Positions 8,305-16,516 of a stretch of 31,562 bases of DNA are shown here, piece by piece. The stretch's first letter is position 1, and the number at the start of each line of letters is the position of its first letter. Origin of the DNA: an uncultured Eubacteriales bacterium (GTDB taxonomy: Bacteria > Bacillota > Clostridia > Oscillospirales > UBA644); assembly GCA_900547165.1 (NCBI GenBank), contig URFZ01000017.1:1-31562 (forward strand), in the 5' to 3' direction. Made by a program: the position numbers and the translations under genes. The notes under the pieces were generated by a model that was not told the origin of the DNA, made no database searches, and saw only the letters and a list, made by a program, of their open reading frames with translations.

Positions 8305-8333
8305 ATAGTATCACTTTCCTTTCGGTTTGTCAA
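8305..8333 (-). promoter_or_regulatory. SigA promoter of the hrcA-grpE-dnaK operon
   Basis: On the minus strand TTGACA (8333-8328), 17 bp, then TACTAT (8310-8305). The predicted start falls near 8298, a few bases before CIRCE. Confidence 0.88.
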
Positions 8334-8410
8334 TAGGTAGCATACCCTTTTTCATAAAATTTAACAATTTTTCCACAAGAAAAGATTCGAACAAAAAGAT
8401 CAAAAAGTGA

Positions 8411-8432
8411 GCCGCCCGTGAAAACGGGTGGC
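8411..8432 (-). terminator. Terminator of the lactate permease gene
   Basis: GCCGCCCGT (8411-8419) pairs with ACGGGTGGC (8424-8432) with one G-U pair and a 4-nt loop. On the minus strand it is followed by TCACTTTTTG. It lies 35 bp past the permease stop. The 8294-8467 stretch otherwise holds only the hrcA promoter. Confidence 0.75.
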
Positions 8433-8467
8433 AAAATATTTTATGTTATATCTTTACAAAAGCGGAG

Positions 8468-10150
8468 TCAGGAGAACACCTTTGCTCCTATATCCATATT
8501 TCCGGTCCAAAGGGCAACAAGAAAAATGAGAATGACCACGGCGGTGTAAATAAGTGCGGGGATAAGATTCATACGGATTATCTTTCCCTCTTTGCCCGTG
8601 GTTGCAACCGTTGCGCATGCCGCAACAACGTTGTTGACGCAGATCATATTTCCGACTGCGCCGCCGACCACCTGCATGGCAACTATCATATCGCCGCGCA
8701 GACCGAGGTGCGTTGCAGACTGATATTGCAGGTTTGTGAACAGCATATTGGAAACGGTATTAGAGCCCGAAACAAACGCTCCGAGGTCGCCTATTATGGG
8801 AGCGATTATGACGTATACGGATTTTCCGACGCCCGAAAGCGCTTCCGCCATATAGAAAATCATGCTCTTGGTGCCTTCTGAGTTTATGTCGTTGCTGCCC
8901 GAATAGCGCAGTATCTGAACAAGCGCAAGACCGAATACAACGGCTACCGCCGCGCCCGCAACCTGTTTGCCTGTTTCTTTGAAAGCAAACACAACGTCTT
9001 TGCCTTTCATCTGATGCAAAAGTATCGTCAGAAGAGCAACAAGAATAAACATCGTGCCGGGTATGTATGCCCATTTGAGAACGTAACTTGTGTTTTCAAC
9101 GCCGAAAACGCTTGAAATGCTCGGGCTGATAACATCGGATTTGAGCCAATCGCCTATTGTTTTGCCCCCGAGTTTTATGGGCAGACGGGTAACAACAAGA
9201 AGAAGCGCTATAAGACCGTAAGGAACCCATGCCTTGAAAAGAGGCATATTCGACGGTTTCATCGGAGCAAGTTTGCGGCTCGACTTCCACGATTCGTCCC
9301 AGTTCACGGAATCGGAGAAATGCCATTCCGTCTTCGGGACAAGAAATCCTTTTTTTGCGGCAAGCACGGTCACGATAAGACCGACAAGCGCACCGATGAT
9401 GGACGGGAACTCATAACCGATAAACGTTGCGACGAGAAGATACGGAATGCTGAAAGAAAGACCCGCAAGAAGAGAGAAAGGAAGAATCTGCAACGCGGGT
9501 TTGAACGAGCGTTCTTTGCTGAAAAACTTGCATATTACCGCAACGATGATAAAAGGCAAAAAAGTTGAAACCGCAACGTGCGGAACGGCGGACCAGAAAG
9601 AAAGAGACATTGCAAAAGAATGCGTCGATATTTCGGAACCGAGACAGTTCAGGGACGTTATGACGGGAGTTCCTATCGCACCGAACGAAACGGCTGCGGA
9701 GTCGCAGATAAGCGCAACTGCGGCGGCTCCGAGCGGAGGACAGCCGAGGCTGACGAGAAGCGGTGCGGCAAGCGCGGCGGGAGTTCCGAAACCCGCGGCG
9801 GCTTCAAGGAACGAAACAAATAGGAAGCCGACGATTATCGTCTGAACTCTTCCGTCGGGACTGATGGCTCTGAATCCGTGATTTATCGTAGCCATTGCAC
9901 CTGACATTTTAAGCATATTCATAACGAGTATTGCGCCCGTGATGATTATAAGTACGTCAATGGAATTTAAGAGTCCCGAAATGGAATAAGCCGTCAGGGA
10001 CAAAAGGTCCATATTCCAGAAAATGAAGCCGAGCAGGCACGCCAAAAGCCATGAAACGGGAAGCGCGAATTTAGCGGGCCAGTTGAACGCCGCCATCGCA
10101 ACAACGCAAAAAACGATGGGGATAAACGCGATGAGAGCAAGATACCACAT
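8468..10150 (-). CDS. lldP: L-lactate permease (LctP/LldP family)
   Basis: The 560-aa product is a polytopic inner-membrane transporter of the lactate permease family (proton-coupled uptake of lactate and related acids). It is hydrophobic throughout with about 12 or more membrane segments, and its length matches the family. Recognisable stretches include EAAAGFGTPAALAAPLLVSLG and the C-terminal GDMIVAMQVVGGAVGNMI. The open frame continues 221 codons further upstream, but that part lies antisense to the neighbouring regulator gene and has no SD. I take the ATG at 10150, which has a GAGGT SD and begins with a typical membrane helix. It is divergent from an AraC-type gene that is the obvious candidate regulator. 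No lactate dehydrogenase gene is adjacent. Confidence 0.93.
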   Translation of the reverse strand: MWYLALIAFIPIVFCVVAMAAFNWPAKFALPVSWLLACLLGFIFWNMDLLSLTAYSISGLLNSIDVLIIITGAILVMNMLKMSGAMATINHGFRAISPDGRVQTIIVGFLFVSFLEAAAGFGTPAALAAPLLVSLGCPPLGAAAVALICDSAAVSFGAIGTPVITSLNCLGSEISTHSFAMSLSFWSAVPHVAVSTFLPFIIVAVICKFFSKERSFKPALQILPFSLLAGLSFSIPYLLVATFIGYEFPSIIGALVGLIVTVLAAKKGFLVPKTEWHFSDSVNWDESWKSSRKLAPMKPSNMPLFKAWVPYGLIALLLVVTRLPIKLGGKTIGDWLKSDVISPSISSVFGVENTSYVLKWAYIPGTMFILVALLTILLHQMKGKDVVFAFKETGKQVAGAAVAVVFGLALVQILRYSGSNDINSEGTKSMIFYMAEALSGVGKSVYVIIAPIIGDLGAFVSGSNTVSNMLFTNLQYQSATHLGLRGDMIVAMQVVGGAVGNMICVNNVVAACATVATTGKEGKIIRMNLIPALIYTAVVILIFLVALWTGNMDIGAKVFS

Positions 10151-10181
10151 ATTTACCTCACAGTAAGTCAAAATTCGACCT

Positions 10182-10210
10182 ATTATATCAAAAAGGTCTT
10201 GATTTTTCAA
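10182..10210 (-). promoter_or_regulatory. Promoter of the lactate permease gene
   Basis: On the minus strand TTGAAA (10210-10205), 17 bp, TATAAT (10187-10182). The -35 box falls in the palindrome 10198-10211 (CTTGA-N4-TCAAG) shared with the divergent promoter. Confidence 0.8.
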
Positions 10211-10227
10211 GCCAAATGTAGTATACT
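10199..10227 (+). promoter_or_regulatory. Promoter of the AraC-type regulator gene
   Basis: TTGATT (10199-10204), 17 bp, TATACT (10222-10227). Its -35 box directly abuts that of the permease promoter, so one protein bound at 10198-10211 could affect both genes. Confidence 0.7.
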
Positions 10228-10258
10228 TATAGACAAAATTAGTCATCGGAGATATTAT

Positions 10259-11029
10259 ATGCTTTATGCTGAACCGACGGAACTCAAAGGAAAAAGGTGC
10301 GATATTTTTTCGGCATCGAACATGAGTTTTCCGTATCACATACACAGAACATACGAGATCATGCGCGTGGTAAAAGGCACGGCGCAATCGGTAGTTGCGG
10401 GAGTCAAAAGAGAAGTCCCCGCAGGTGAAAGCGTCGTTGTTTTTCCTCTTCAATATCATTCGTTTTCGGCAGATGCGTCTTCGCAGATACTTGCCTATAT
10501 TTTTGCGCCCGAATTTATCCCCGAATTCGACTCGCTGATGAAAAACAAGATACCTCAAAATCCCGTATTCCACATTCCCGAGGAAGCGTTTGCACTCGCG
10601 GAGCAGAAAAACGTGTTTGCGGTCAAAGCGTTCTTTTACACCGCCTGTGACCTTATGGCAAGAAAACTGCCTGTCGTGCCGAGAACTTCGACCGCCAATC
10701 TTTCCGTTCTGGATGAGATTTTTCTCTTTGTTGCAAAAAATTACGACACCGATTGTTCGCTGAAAACGCTTTCGGAGACGCTGAAATACGACTATTCGTA
10801 TCTTTCCAAACAATTCAAAGCAAAAACGGGGCTTTCGTACAAACGTTACGTCAACGACTACCGTGTTTCAAAAGCGTGCTATCAACTGATAAACGAACCC
10901 GAAAAGACCGTCACACGCATAGCCGCAGATACGGGCTTTGAAACGGTCAGAACTTTTAACAGAGAATTTGCGGAAGTGACGGGTATGACCCCTCTGCAAT
11001 ATAAAAATGTCACAATTGCGGTATTGTAA
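10259..11029 (+). CDS. AraC-family transcriptional regulator with cupin sensor
   Basis: The 256-aa product has an N-terminal cupin-like sensor (residues about 15-110, with HIHRTYEIMRV and a PAGE turn) and a C-terminal pair of helix-turn-helix motifs. The second ends in the family signature GFETVRTFNREFAEVTGMTPLQY. I chose the ATG at 10259 because CGGAG lies 8 bases upstream; an in-frame ATG at 10199 would overlap the promoter. The gene is divergent from the lactate permease gene with overlapping promoters, which points to control of lactate uptake. That link, and the idea that the cupin senses an organic acid, are inferences. Confidence 0.88.
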   Translation: MLYAEPTELKGKRCDIFSASNMSFPYHIHRTYEIMRVVKGTAQSVVAGVKREVPAGESVVVFPLQYHSFSADASSQILAYIFAPEFIPEFDSLMKNKIPQNPVFHIPEEAFALAEQKNVFAVKAFFYTACDLMARKLPVVPRTSTANLSVLDEIFLFVAKNYDTDCSLKTLSETLKYDYSYLSKQFKAKTGLSYKRYVNDYRVSKACYQLINEPEKTVTRIAADTGFETVRTFNREFAEVTGMTPLQYKNVTIAVL

Positions 11030-11081
11030 ATCACCGCTCTGTATGTTAAAATAATATATATTAAAATATCGGAGTATATAT

Positions 11082-11624
11082 ATGAAAACGGTTTTTAGAT
11101 CTTCACTCGATGTTTTTCTGCGAACGCTGATGGTCACGGCGCTTGCGTTCGCTTCTTATCCGCTCGTTGCGGCGGCAAAGGATTTTGCTTACCCGCTCAA
11201 ATGTATTCTTGCGGTTTTTTACTATATTGTTTTTATGTATTTCTGCATTTTCAATCTTTGGACTGCGGGCTGCAAGGACAAAATAAAGGTGAATGCGGGG
11301 CACATGAAGCCCATGATTTGGAAAGGTTTTGCCTCTTCCGCGGTCGTTTTTGTTCCCGCAGCCGTTGTTTACACGCTCGGCGTATTGCTTCCCGACTGCG
11401 GCATACGTTCCGGAATACGCATACTTAACTATATTCTTTCGGGTCACGCGATGTACATCTACGCGATGTTCGGAGTTACTAGCGCCGAGGGAGGATTGGC
11501 AGGCGCGCTGATTACGGCGTTTTTCTGTCTTTCGGGCATAATTGCGGCAGGCGTTGCCTATATTATCGGATTCAAGGATATAAAAATCATTCAACCGTGG
11601 CTCGACCAATGGAAAAAGAACTGA
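11082..11624 (+). CDS. Unknown multi-pass membrane protein
   Basis: I do not recognise this 180-aa protein. It has four clear hydrophobic segments at about residues 15-32, 41-60, 82-103 and 141-166, and a possible fifth near 115-133, with a short basic tail ending in KKN. A CGGAG SD precedes the ATG, and TTGTAA-17-TAAAAT at 11024-11052 could be a promoter overlapping the stop of the regulator gene. The downstream alpha/beta-hydrolase-like gene starts one base after its stop, so the two are almost certainly cotranscribed and may work together at the membrane. Confidence 0.75.
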   Translation: MKTVFRSSLDVFLRTLMVTALAFASYPLVAAAKDFAYPLKCILAVFYYIVFMYFCIFNLWTAGCKDKIKVNAGHMKPMIWKGFASSAVVFVPAAVVYTLGVLLPDCGIRSGIRILNYILSGHAMYIYAMFGVTSAEGGLAGALITAFFCLSGIIAAGVAYIIGFKDIKIIQPWLDQWKKN

Positions 11625-11625
11625 T

Positions 11626-12648
11626 ATGAAAGAAAAAAAGAATAAAAAGTCGTCCGAAACAAAAGAGATGAAAAAGAGCGAAAGTGCGCAAAAGCGAAAA
11701 GCGAAGTCTTTCAAAAAGGTTTTCATCATCTGTTTATGCGCGGTTGTCGGGCTTGTTGCGATAATTTTTGCCTCGCTTGTTTTTTCGGACGCATACACGA
11801 TAACTCACCCCGAAAAAGTCTCCGCAAAGCGTTTCCCCGACGATTCGGAAATAGGTCTTTACTACGAAGCGGCGACCGTGAAGTTCGAGAGCGGAGACGA
11901 AACCGTACTTTGGTTTATTCCCGCACAGGACATTAAAACGGCGGAAAGTAAAAAATCGGATATTACCGTCATTTTTTCGCACGATGTCGGAGACAATAAG
12001 ACCGTAACGAAAATCGACGACGGCATTCTTTACGCAAAACAACTTGCGGACGCGGGCATAAACGTTGCGACGTTCGACTACTCGGGCAGTGGCTTTGCGA
12101 CTGGCTCCGGTTATACCTACGGAACACGCGAAGCAAATGAACTGAAACAGATAATTTCCTATGTAAAGGAAAAATACGGGTCAAAATATATCGTCCTTCA
12201 AGGCTGGGGGTTCGGCGCCTCCGCGGCAATTCTCGCGGGAGCGGACAATGATGACGTAACGGCTGTCATTTCCGATGCGGCTTATACGGACGCGGACAAA
12301 TATTTCAACGAAGACGGCGGACTTAAAAAGTGGTCGTCAATGCCCGATTGGACGCACGGACTGACAAAATTCTTTATTTCCGTTCTCTCGGAAGAAGACA
12401 TGTTTTCCGCAAAACCCATAAATGCCGTTTCCGAAAAAAACGGACAGGCGTGGTTTTTTATCGGAGAGGACAAGGACAATGTGTTTTCTTCCGATTATGC
12501 AACTGCGTTGAACAACGCAGCAGCCCATGCCGAAAACGAAACTCAGATTTGGATAAGTCAAAAAAGTTATCATGCGCAGGCATACAGAACAGACGAAAAG
12601 AACTATGTCGAAAAAGTTCTGAAATTCATTGACAAAGTTTGCCGTTAG
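11626..12648 (+). CDS. Membrane-anchored alpha/beta-hydrolase-like protein lacking the nucleophile Ser
   Basis: The 340-aa protein has a Lys-rich cytoplasmic start (residues 1-31), one membrane helix at about 32-53 and an extracytoplasmic alpha/beta-hydrolase domain related to the BAAT/DUF-type serine hydrolases. The strand before the elbow reads KYIVLQGWGFGAS: the expected GXSXG nucleophile motif is G193-W-G195-F-G197, with Gly (codon GGG) in place of Ser. Candidate acid and base residues remain at D282 or D284 and at H316. The protein may be a non-catalytic fold member, or may use another residue. It starts one base after the preceding membrane-protein gene and has only a weak SD, which suggests translational coupling. 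The stop is followed by 87 bp before yqfC. Confidence 0.8.
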   Translation: MKEKKNKKSSETKEMKKSESAQKRKAKSFKKVFIICLCAVVGLVAIIFASLVFSDAYTITHPEKVSAKRFPDDSEIGLYYEAATVKFESGDETVLWFIPAQDIKTAESKKSDITVIFSHDVGDNKTVTKIDDGILYAKQLADAGINVATFDYSGSGFATGSGYTYGTREANELKQIISYVKEKYGSKYIVLQGWGFGASAAILAGADNDDVTAVISDAAYTDADKYFNEDGGLKKWSSMPDWTHGLTKFFISVLSEEDMFSAKPINAVSEKNGQAWFFIGEDKDNVFSSDYATALNNAAAHAENETQIWISQKSYHAQAYRTDEKNYVEKVLKFIDKVCR

Positions 12649-12735
12649 GCGCGTGGGATCAGCCTGAAAAAAGCAGAATAATCATATCCGTTTTGAAATA
12701 TACATTTTGTAAGAAACAAAAACGGAGGTTGGCAA

Positions 12736-12963
12736 ATGGCAAGCGATTGGCGTCCGAAAACGCCGCAGATTGAGATAGACGACAGAAAAAGCGTCGTTAT
12801 CGAAGGCTGTCGGCGTATCTGCGAGTACGAAAACGAAGCGGTCAAGGTAAATGTCGGAAAATACAATGTCCGCGTTATCGGAAAAGACCTGCGCATAAAA
12901 AATCTTGCGGACGGATGCGTGCGTATCGACGGAAAAGTCATGTCCGTTGACCTTTGCTGTTAA
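12736..12963 (+). CDS. yqfC: Sporulation protein YqfC (YabP/YqfC family)
   Basis: The 75-aa product belongs to the YabP/YqfC family of small beta-rich sporulation proteins. Recognisable parts are PQIEIDDRKSVVIEGCRRI and a C-terminal VRIDGKVMSVDL. In Bacillus subtilis the homologue is transcribed in the mother cell under SigmaE and is next to yqfD, exactly as here. A strong GGAGG SD lies at 12724-12728. I looked for a SigmaE promoter in 12649-12735 and found only a poor candidate. The next gene starts four bases after the stop. Confidence 0.88.
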   Translation: MASDWRPKTPQIEIDDRKSVVIEGCRRICEYENEAVKVNVGKYNVRVIGKDLRIKNLADGCVRIDGKVMSVDLCC

Positions 12964-12967
12964 TAAA

Positions 12968-14167
12968 TTGAAAAGTTCGGATATAATCAATTTTCTGACG
13001 GGCTGTGTCGAATTTGAAGCGGAAAGTCCCGAACCCGAAAGATTTTTGACCGCCTGCATGAACAAAAACGTCGATATCTGGGCGATACGAAGGCTTGATG
13101 CCTGCACGCTCCGATTCCGCTGCCGCCTGCCCGACGAAAAAGAGGTCGAAAGACTTTGCTTTGAGAGCGGCGCAACATCGCTTTCAAAAGTCACGGCGGG
13201 GCTTCCCGTCCGCGCAAAGAGACGAATGAAGCGGTGGGGCTTTCTTGTCGGTGCGGTGCTGTTTATCGGAATAATCGTGTTTATGTCAAACGTGATTTGG
13301 CGTATAGACATATCGGGATATAAAGACAAAACGCAACTCATCGCCGTTGAAAAATTTCTGAAAGAAAACGGACTTTGCGTCGGTGCGATTCGGGGAATGC
13401 TCGACGAACAAACCCTGCGTCGCGATCTTATGAGAAATTTTGACGACGTTGCGGGAGCGACCGTCAATTTTTTCGGCAGCGTTGCGGTCGTGGAACTCGA
13501 ACAAGCAGTTCCGAACCCGACGGTGGATATAACGTCGCCGTCAAACATAATCGCGGAAGAGGACGCGCAGATAATCTCCGTAACGGTCTTCAACGGCGTT
13601 CGGGCGGTTAAAAACGGTGCTCTCGTAAAAAAAGGGCAATTGCTTGTCGGCGGCGTTTACGACAGCAAACGAATAGGATTTCGTCTTGTCCACGCCCGTG
13701 CGGAGATCAAAGCGAGGGTGAACAGAACGATAGATGTTTTTGTTCCGTTCGAACAGGAAGAAAAAACCGAAACGGGCAGGACAAAAACGGTTTATTCGCT
13801 GACGCTTTTCGGAAAGTCTTTTGACCTGAACAAATGCGATTACGAAGAATTCTACCGAACGACAAAGACAAGCGAACTGCGGTTATCGAAAAATATTATT
13901 TTGCCCGTTCGTCTGACAAGAACGACGTTTTTGCAGACGGAGACGGCAAAAAAGACGCTGACAAAAGAACAGGCTTACGAAAAGGCGTTGACGCTTCTTG
14001 ACGAGGCGGAGGCGCGGGGAATGAAAAATATTGAAATAGAAAGCCGACGGCTTGAAATAAAATATACATCCGAGGGAATATACGCGGCTTACCGTTACAG
14101 CGTGGTGACGGATTTCGGAAAAGACGCGGAGATAAGAAACAACGAAACCGCAGAAGAGCGGGAATAA
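12968..14167 (+). CDS. yqfD: Sporulation protein YqfD
   Basis: The 399-aa product matches YqfD, a bitopic mother-cell membrane protein needed for efficient sporulation. After an N-terminal domain (residues 1-85) comes a basic stretch and one membrane helix at about 92-112. A large extracytoplasmic domain follows. The frame lacks an ATG at the right place: I chose the TTG at 12968, four bases after the yqfC stop. This makes the N-terminus (KSSDIINFLTGCVEFEAE) line up with the start of B. subtilis YqfD, as remembered, and gives nearly the same length. There is no SD, so coupling to yqfC is likely. An in-frame ATG at 12905 inside yqfC would add 21 residues unlike the family. Confidence 0.88.
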   Translation: MKSSDIINFLTGCVEFEAESPEPERFLTACMNKNVDIWAIRRLDACTLRFRCRLPDEKEVERLCFESGATSLSKVTAGLPVRAKRRMKRWGFLVGAVLFIGIIVFMSNVIWRIDISGYKDKTQLIAVEKFLKENGLCVGAIRGMLDEQTLRRDLMRNFDDVAGATVNFFGSVAVVELEQAVPNPTVDITSPSNIIAEEDAQIISVTVFNGVRAVKNGALVKKGQLLVGGVYDSKRIGFRLVHARAEIKARVNRTIDVFVPFEQEEKTETGRTKTVYSLTLFGKSFDLNKCDYEEFYRTTKTSELRLSKNIILPVRLTRTTFLQTETAKKTLTKEQAYEKALTLLDEAEARGMKNIEIESRRLEIKYTSEGIYAAYRYSVVTDFGKDAEIRNNETAEERE

Positions 14168-14180
14168 AACAGAGGAAAAT

Positions 14181-15146
14181 ATGGAAAGAAACATTGAGGT
14201 AAACGGAACCGAAATAATCGGAAACGTATTCGGAAGTTTTGACGAGAATATCAAACTCATAGAAAACGAACTCGACGTTGCCGTGGTCAACCGTGACGGC
14301 AAAATAAAAGTCTGCGGCGGAGAAGAGAACACGGAATCGGCGGAAAAGGTCATAAAACTTCTCATATCGGTTGCGGAACGCGGCGAAACGGTAACTGCGC
14401 AGATAGTCAGTTACTTCATCTCCATGGTTGAAGAGGGCAACGACGCGGCGCTTGCGGACTTTTCCTCCGACTGCGTTTGCATAACCGCAAAAGGCAGACC
14501 CATACGCGCAAAAACGCTCGGACAAAAACAGTATCTCGAAGCGATAGAGAACAACACGGTAACGCTCGGCGTGGGACCTGCGGGAACGGGAAAAACATAT
14601 CTTGCGGTAGCCATGGCTGTCACGGCGCTGCGCAACAAACAGGTCAGCAGAATAATTCTGACGCGTCCCGCCGTGGAAGCGGGAGAAAATCTCGGATTTC
14701 TGCCGGGCGACCTGCAAAACAAAGTAGACCCGTATCTGCGCCCGCTTTATGACGCGCTGTTCGATATGCTCGGAGCGGAAACATACCAAAAATATCAGGA
14801 AAAGGGAGTTATCGAAGTCGCTCCGCTCGCATACATGAGAGGACGCACGCTCGACGATTCGTTCATCATTCTCGACGAGGCGCAGAACACGACGAGAGAA
14901 CAGATGAAAATGTTTTTGACCCGTCTCGGCTTCCGCTCAAAGATAGTCATAACGGGAGACATCACACAGACGGACTTGCCCGCAACGCGAAAAAGCGGAC
15001 TCAAGCAGGCGATGAAAATACTTGACGGAATAGACGGTATAACAGTTCAGATGCTGACGCACAAGGACGTTGTGAGACACCGACTTGTTCAGCAGATAAT
15101 CAAAGCTTACGAAAAAGCGGATGCGGAAACGGAGAAAAAACAATGA
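14181..15146 (+). CDS. phoH: PhoH-like ATPase
   Basis: The 321-aa product is a cytoplasmic P-loop ATPase of the PhoH family, implicated in RNA metabolism and usually found next to ybeY, as here. Walker A is GPAGTGKT at residues 132-139. Walker B is in IILDEAQN, and the segment LTRPAVEAGENLGFLPGD is typical of PhoH. The N-terminal 110 residues hold a KH-like segment. A GAGG SD lies before the ATG. The stop overlaps the ybeY start by four bases (ATGA). Confidence 0.95.
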   Translation: MERNIEVNGTEIIGNVFGSFDENIKLIENELDVAVVNRDGKIKVCGGEENTESAEKVIKLLISVAERGETVTAQIVSYFISMVEEGNDAALADFSSDCVCITAKGRPIRAKTLGQKQYLEAIENNTVTLGVGPAGTGKTYLAVAMAVTALRNKQVSRIILTRPAVEAGENLGFLPGDLQNKVDPYLRPLYDALFDMLGAETYQKYQEKGVIEVAPLAYMRGRTLDDSFIILDEAQNTTREQMKMFLTRLGFRSKIVITGDITQTDLPATRKSGLKQAMKILDGIDGITVQMLTHKDVVRHRLVQQIIKAYEKADAETEKKQ

Positions 15147-15604
15147 AAAGACCCGACGTTGAAATAATAAACAGACAGAATATTTTCGAAATCACCGAAG
15201 ACCTTGAAAAACTCATAAAAAAAGCCGTTAAAACCACCCTTGAATGCGAGGGTGTCGAGGCAAAATGCGACGTTGACGTTCAACTTGTCAACAACAGACA
15301 GCAGCGCGAACTGAATGCCCGCATGAGAAACATTTCAAAGACGACGGACGTGCTTTCTTTTCCGTCAGGCGAATATCCGCCCGAAGACGGAGATGAATGT
15401 TTTCTCGGCGACATATCGTTAAACCTCGAACGCGCCGAAAAGCAGAGAAAGGCATACGGACACTCTTTTGAAAGAGAAGTGGCTTTTCTTGTTGCGCATT
15501 CCTGCCTGCACCTGCTCGGCTATGACCACATGGCAGGAGAAGAAGAAAAGGAAATGATAGCACGACAGAAAACCGTTATGGCAAAAATGGGACTTCACAG
15601 ATAA
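15143..15604 (+). CDS. ybeY: rRNA maturation endoribonuclease YbeY
   Basis: The 153-aa product is a zinc-dependent endoribonuclease involved in 16S rRNA 3'-end maturation and ribosome quality control. The metal-binding motif HXXXHXXXXXH is present with H119, H123 and H129 in HSCLHLLGYDH. TDVLSFP at about residues 69-75 and the GDI segment are also diagnostic. Its start overlaps phoH by four bases. Era follows after 14 bp; the dgkA and cdd genes that often lie between ybeY and era in Bacilli are absent. Confidence 0.96.
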   Translation: MKRPDVEIINRQNIFEITEDLEKLIKKAVKTTLECEGVEAKCDVDVQLVNNRQQRELNARMRNISKTTDVLSFPSGEYPPEDGDECFLGDISLNLERAEKQRKAYGHSFEREVAFLVAHSCLHLLGYDHMAGEEEKEMIARQKTVMAKMGLHR

Positions 15605-15618
15605 AAGGACGGAGAAAA

Positions 15619-16515
15619 ATGAGAACAGCATATATATCCATCGTAGGAAGAGCAAATGTCGGAAAATCAACGCTTCTTAATGCGATAATCGGAGAAAAGA
15701 TCTCGATAGTTTCCAATAAACCCCAAACCACGAGAAACAGGATAACGGGCATATACAACCGCGACGATATGCAGCTTGTGTTTGTTGACACCCCGGGTAT
15801 GCACACCCCGCACAACAAACTCGGAGAGCACATGGTCAAGGCGGCAAAGGAAGCGATGGACGATGTTGACGCGGCGATACTCGTGGTTGAGTGCAAACCG
15901 CCGAGAACAACGGAAAAAAGAATAATCGAACGTCTCAACGCAGAAGGCACGCCGACGGTACTTGTCATCAACAAGATAGACAGAGTCAAGAAATCGGAAA
16001 TAATCAAAACCATTGAAGAGTATTCAAAACTCGGTGAATTTGCGTCCATAGTACCGATAAGCGCGCTGAAAAAAGACGGCGTGAAGATAGTGCTTGACGA
16101 AATAATGCCGTTCACAAACGAAGACGGAGTGCAGTATTACCCAGACGACATCGACACGGATCAGACAGTGCGTCAGATGGCGTCCGAACTTGTGCGCGAA
16201 AAAATACTGCGCAATATGCACGACGAGATTCCTCACGGCATAGCGGTTGAGCCGCTTGTTTTCAAGGACAGAGAGAACAAAAACGGAGAACCCGTCACGG
16301 ACATCGTGCTGAACATAATCTGCGAAAAAGAATCGCATAAAGGCATGCTTATAGGCAAAGCGGGCTCGATGCTGAAAAAAACAGCGTCGGAAGCAAGAGC
16401 AGACATTGAAAAACTGCTCGGGAACAAAGTCAACCTGCAATGCTATGTCAAGGTCAAGGAGAATTGGCGCGACAGCGAAAAGATAATCACGGAACTCGCG
16501 CTCTTCGACGACTGA
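15619..16515 (+). CDS. era: GTPase Era
   Basis: The 298-aa product is the essential Ras-like GTPase that binds the 3' end of 16S rRNA and assists 30S assembly. G1 is GRANVGKST (10-18), the effector region is KPQTTRNRITGI, G3 is DTPG, and G4 is NKID. The C-terminal KH domain carries GMLIGKAGSMLKK. An SD (GGAG) lies eight bases before the ATG. It is embedded between ybeY and recO with almost no spacing, so it belongs to the long operon. Length and motifs are normal. Confidence 0.98.
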   Translation: MRTAYISIVGRANVGKSTLLNAIIGEKISIVSNKPQTTRNRITGIYNRDDMQLVFVDTPGMHTPHNKLGEHMVKAAKEAMDDVDAAILVVECKPPRTTEKRIIERLNAEGTPTVLVINKIDRVKKSEIIKTIEEYSKLGEFASIVPISALKKDGVKIVLDEIMPFTNEDGVQYYPDDIDTDQTVRQMASELVREKILRNMHDEIPHGIAVEPLVFKDRENKNGEPVTDIVLNIICEKESHKGMLIGKAGSMLKKTASEARADIEKLLGNKVNLQCYVKVKENWRDSEKIITELALFDD

Positions 16516-16516
16516 T

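Noticed and set aside
10151..10813. 221-codon N-terminal extension of the lactate permease frame
   Set aside because: It lies antisense to the AraC-type gene, is rich in Arg/Phe/Cys as shadow frames are, crosses the promoter region and has no SD; the ATG at 10150 has one.
12676..12706. SigmaE-like promoter before yqfC (GAATAAT and TATACATT)
   Set aside because: The two boxes match partly, but the spacing is off by several bases in every alignment I tried.
13006..13012. TGTCGAA (0A box core) inside yqfD
   Set aside because: It is inside a coding region, single, and the 7-mer is expected by chance a few times in 30 kb.
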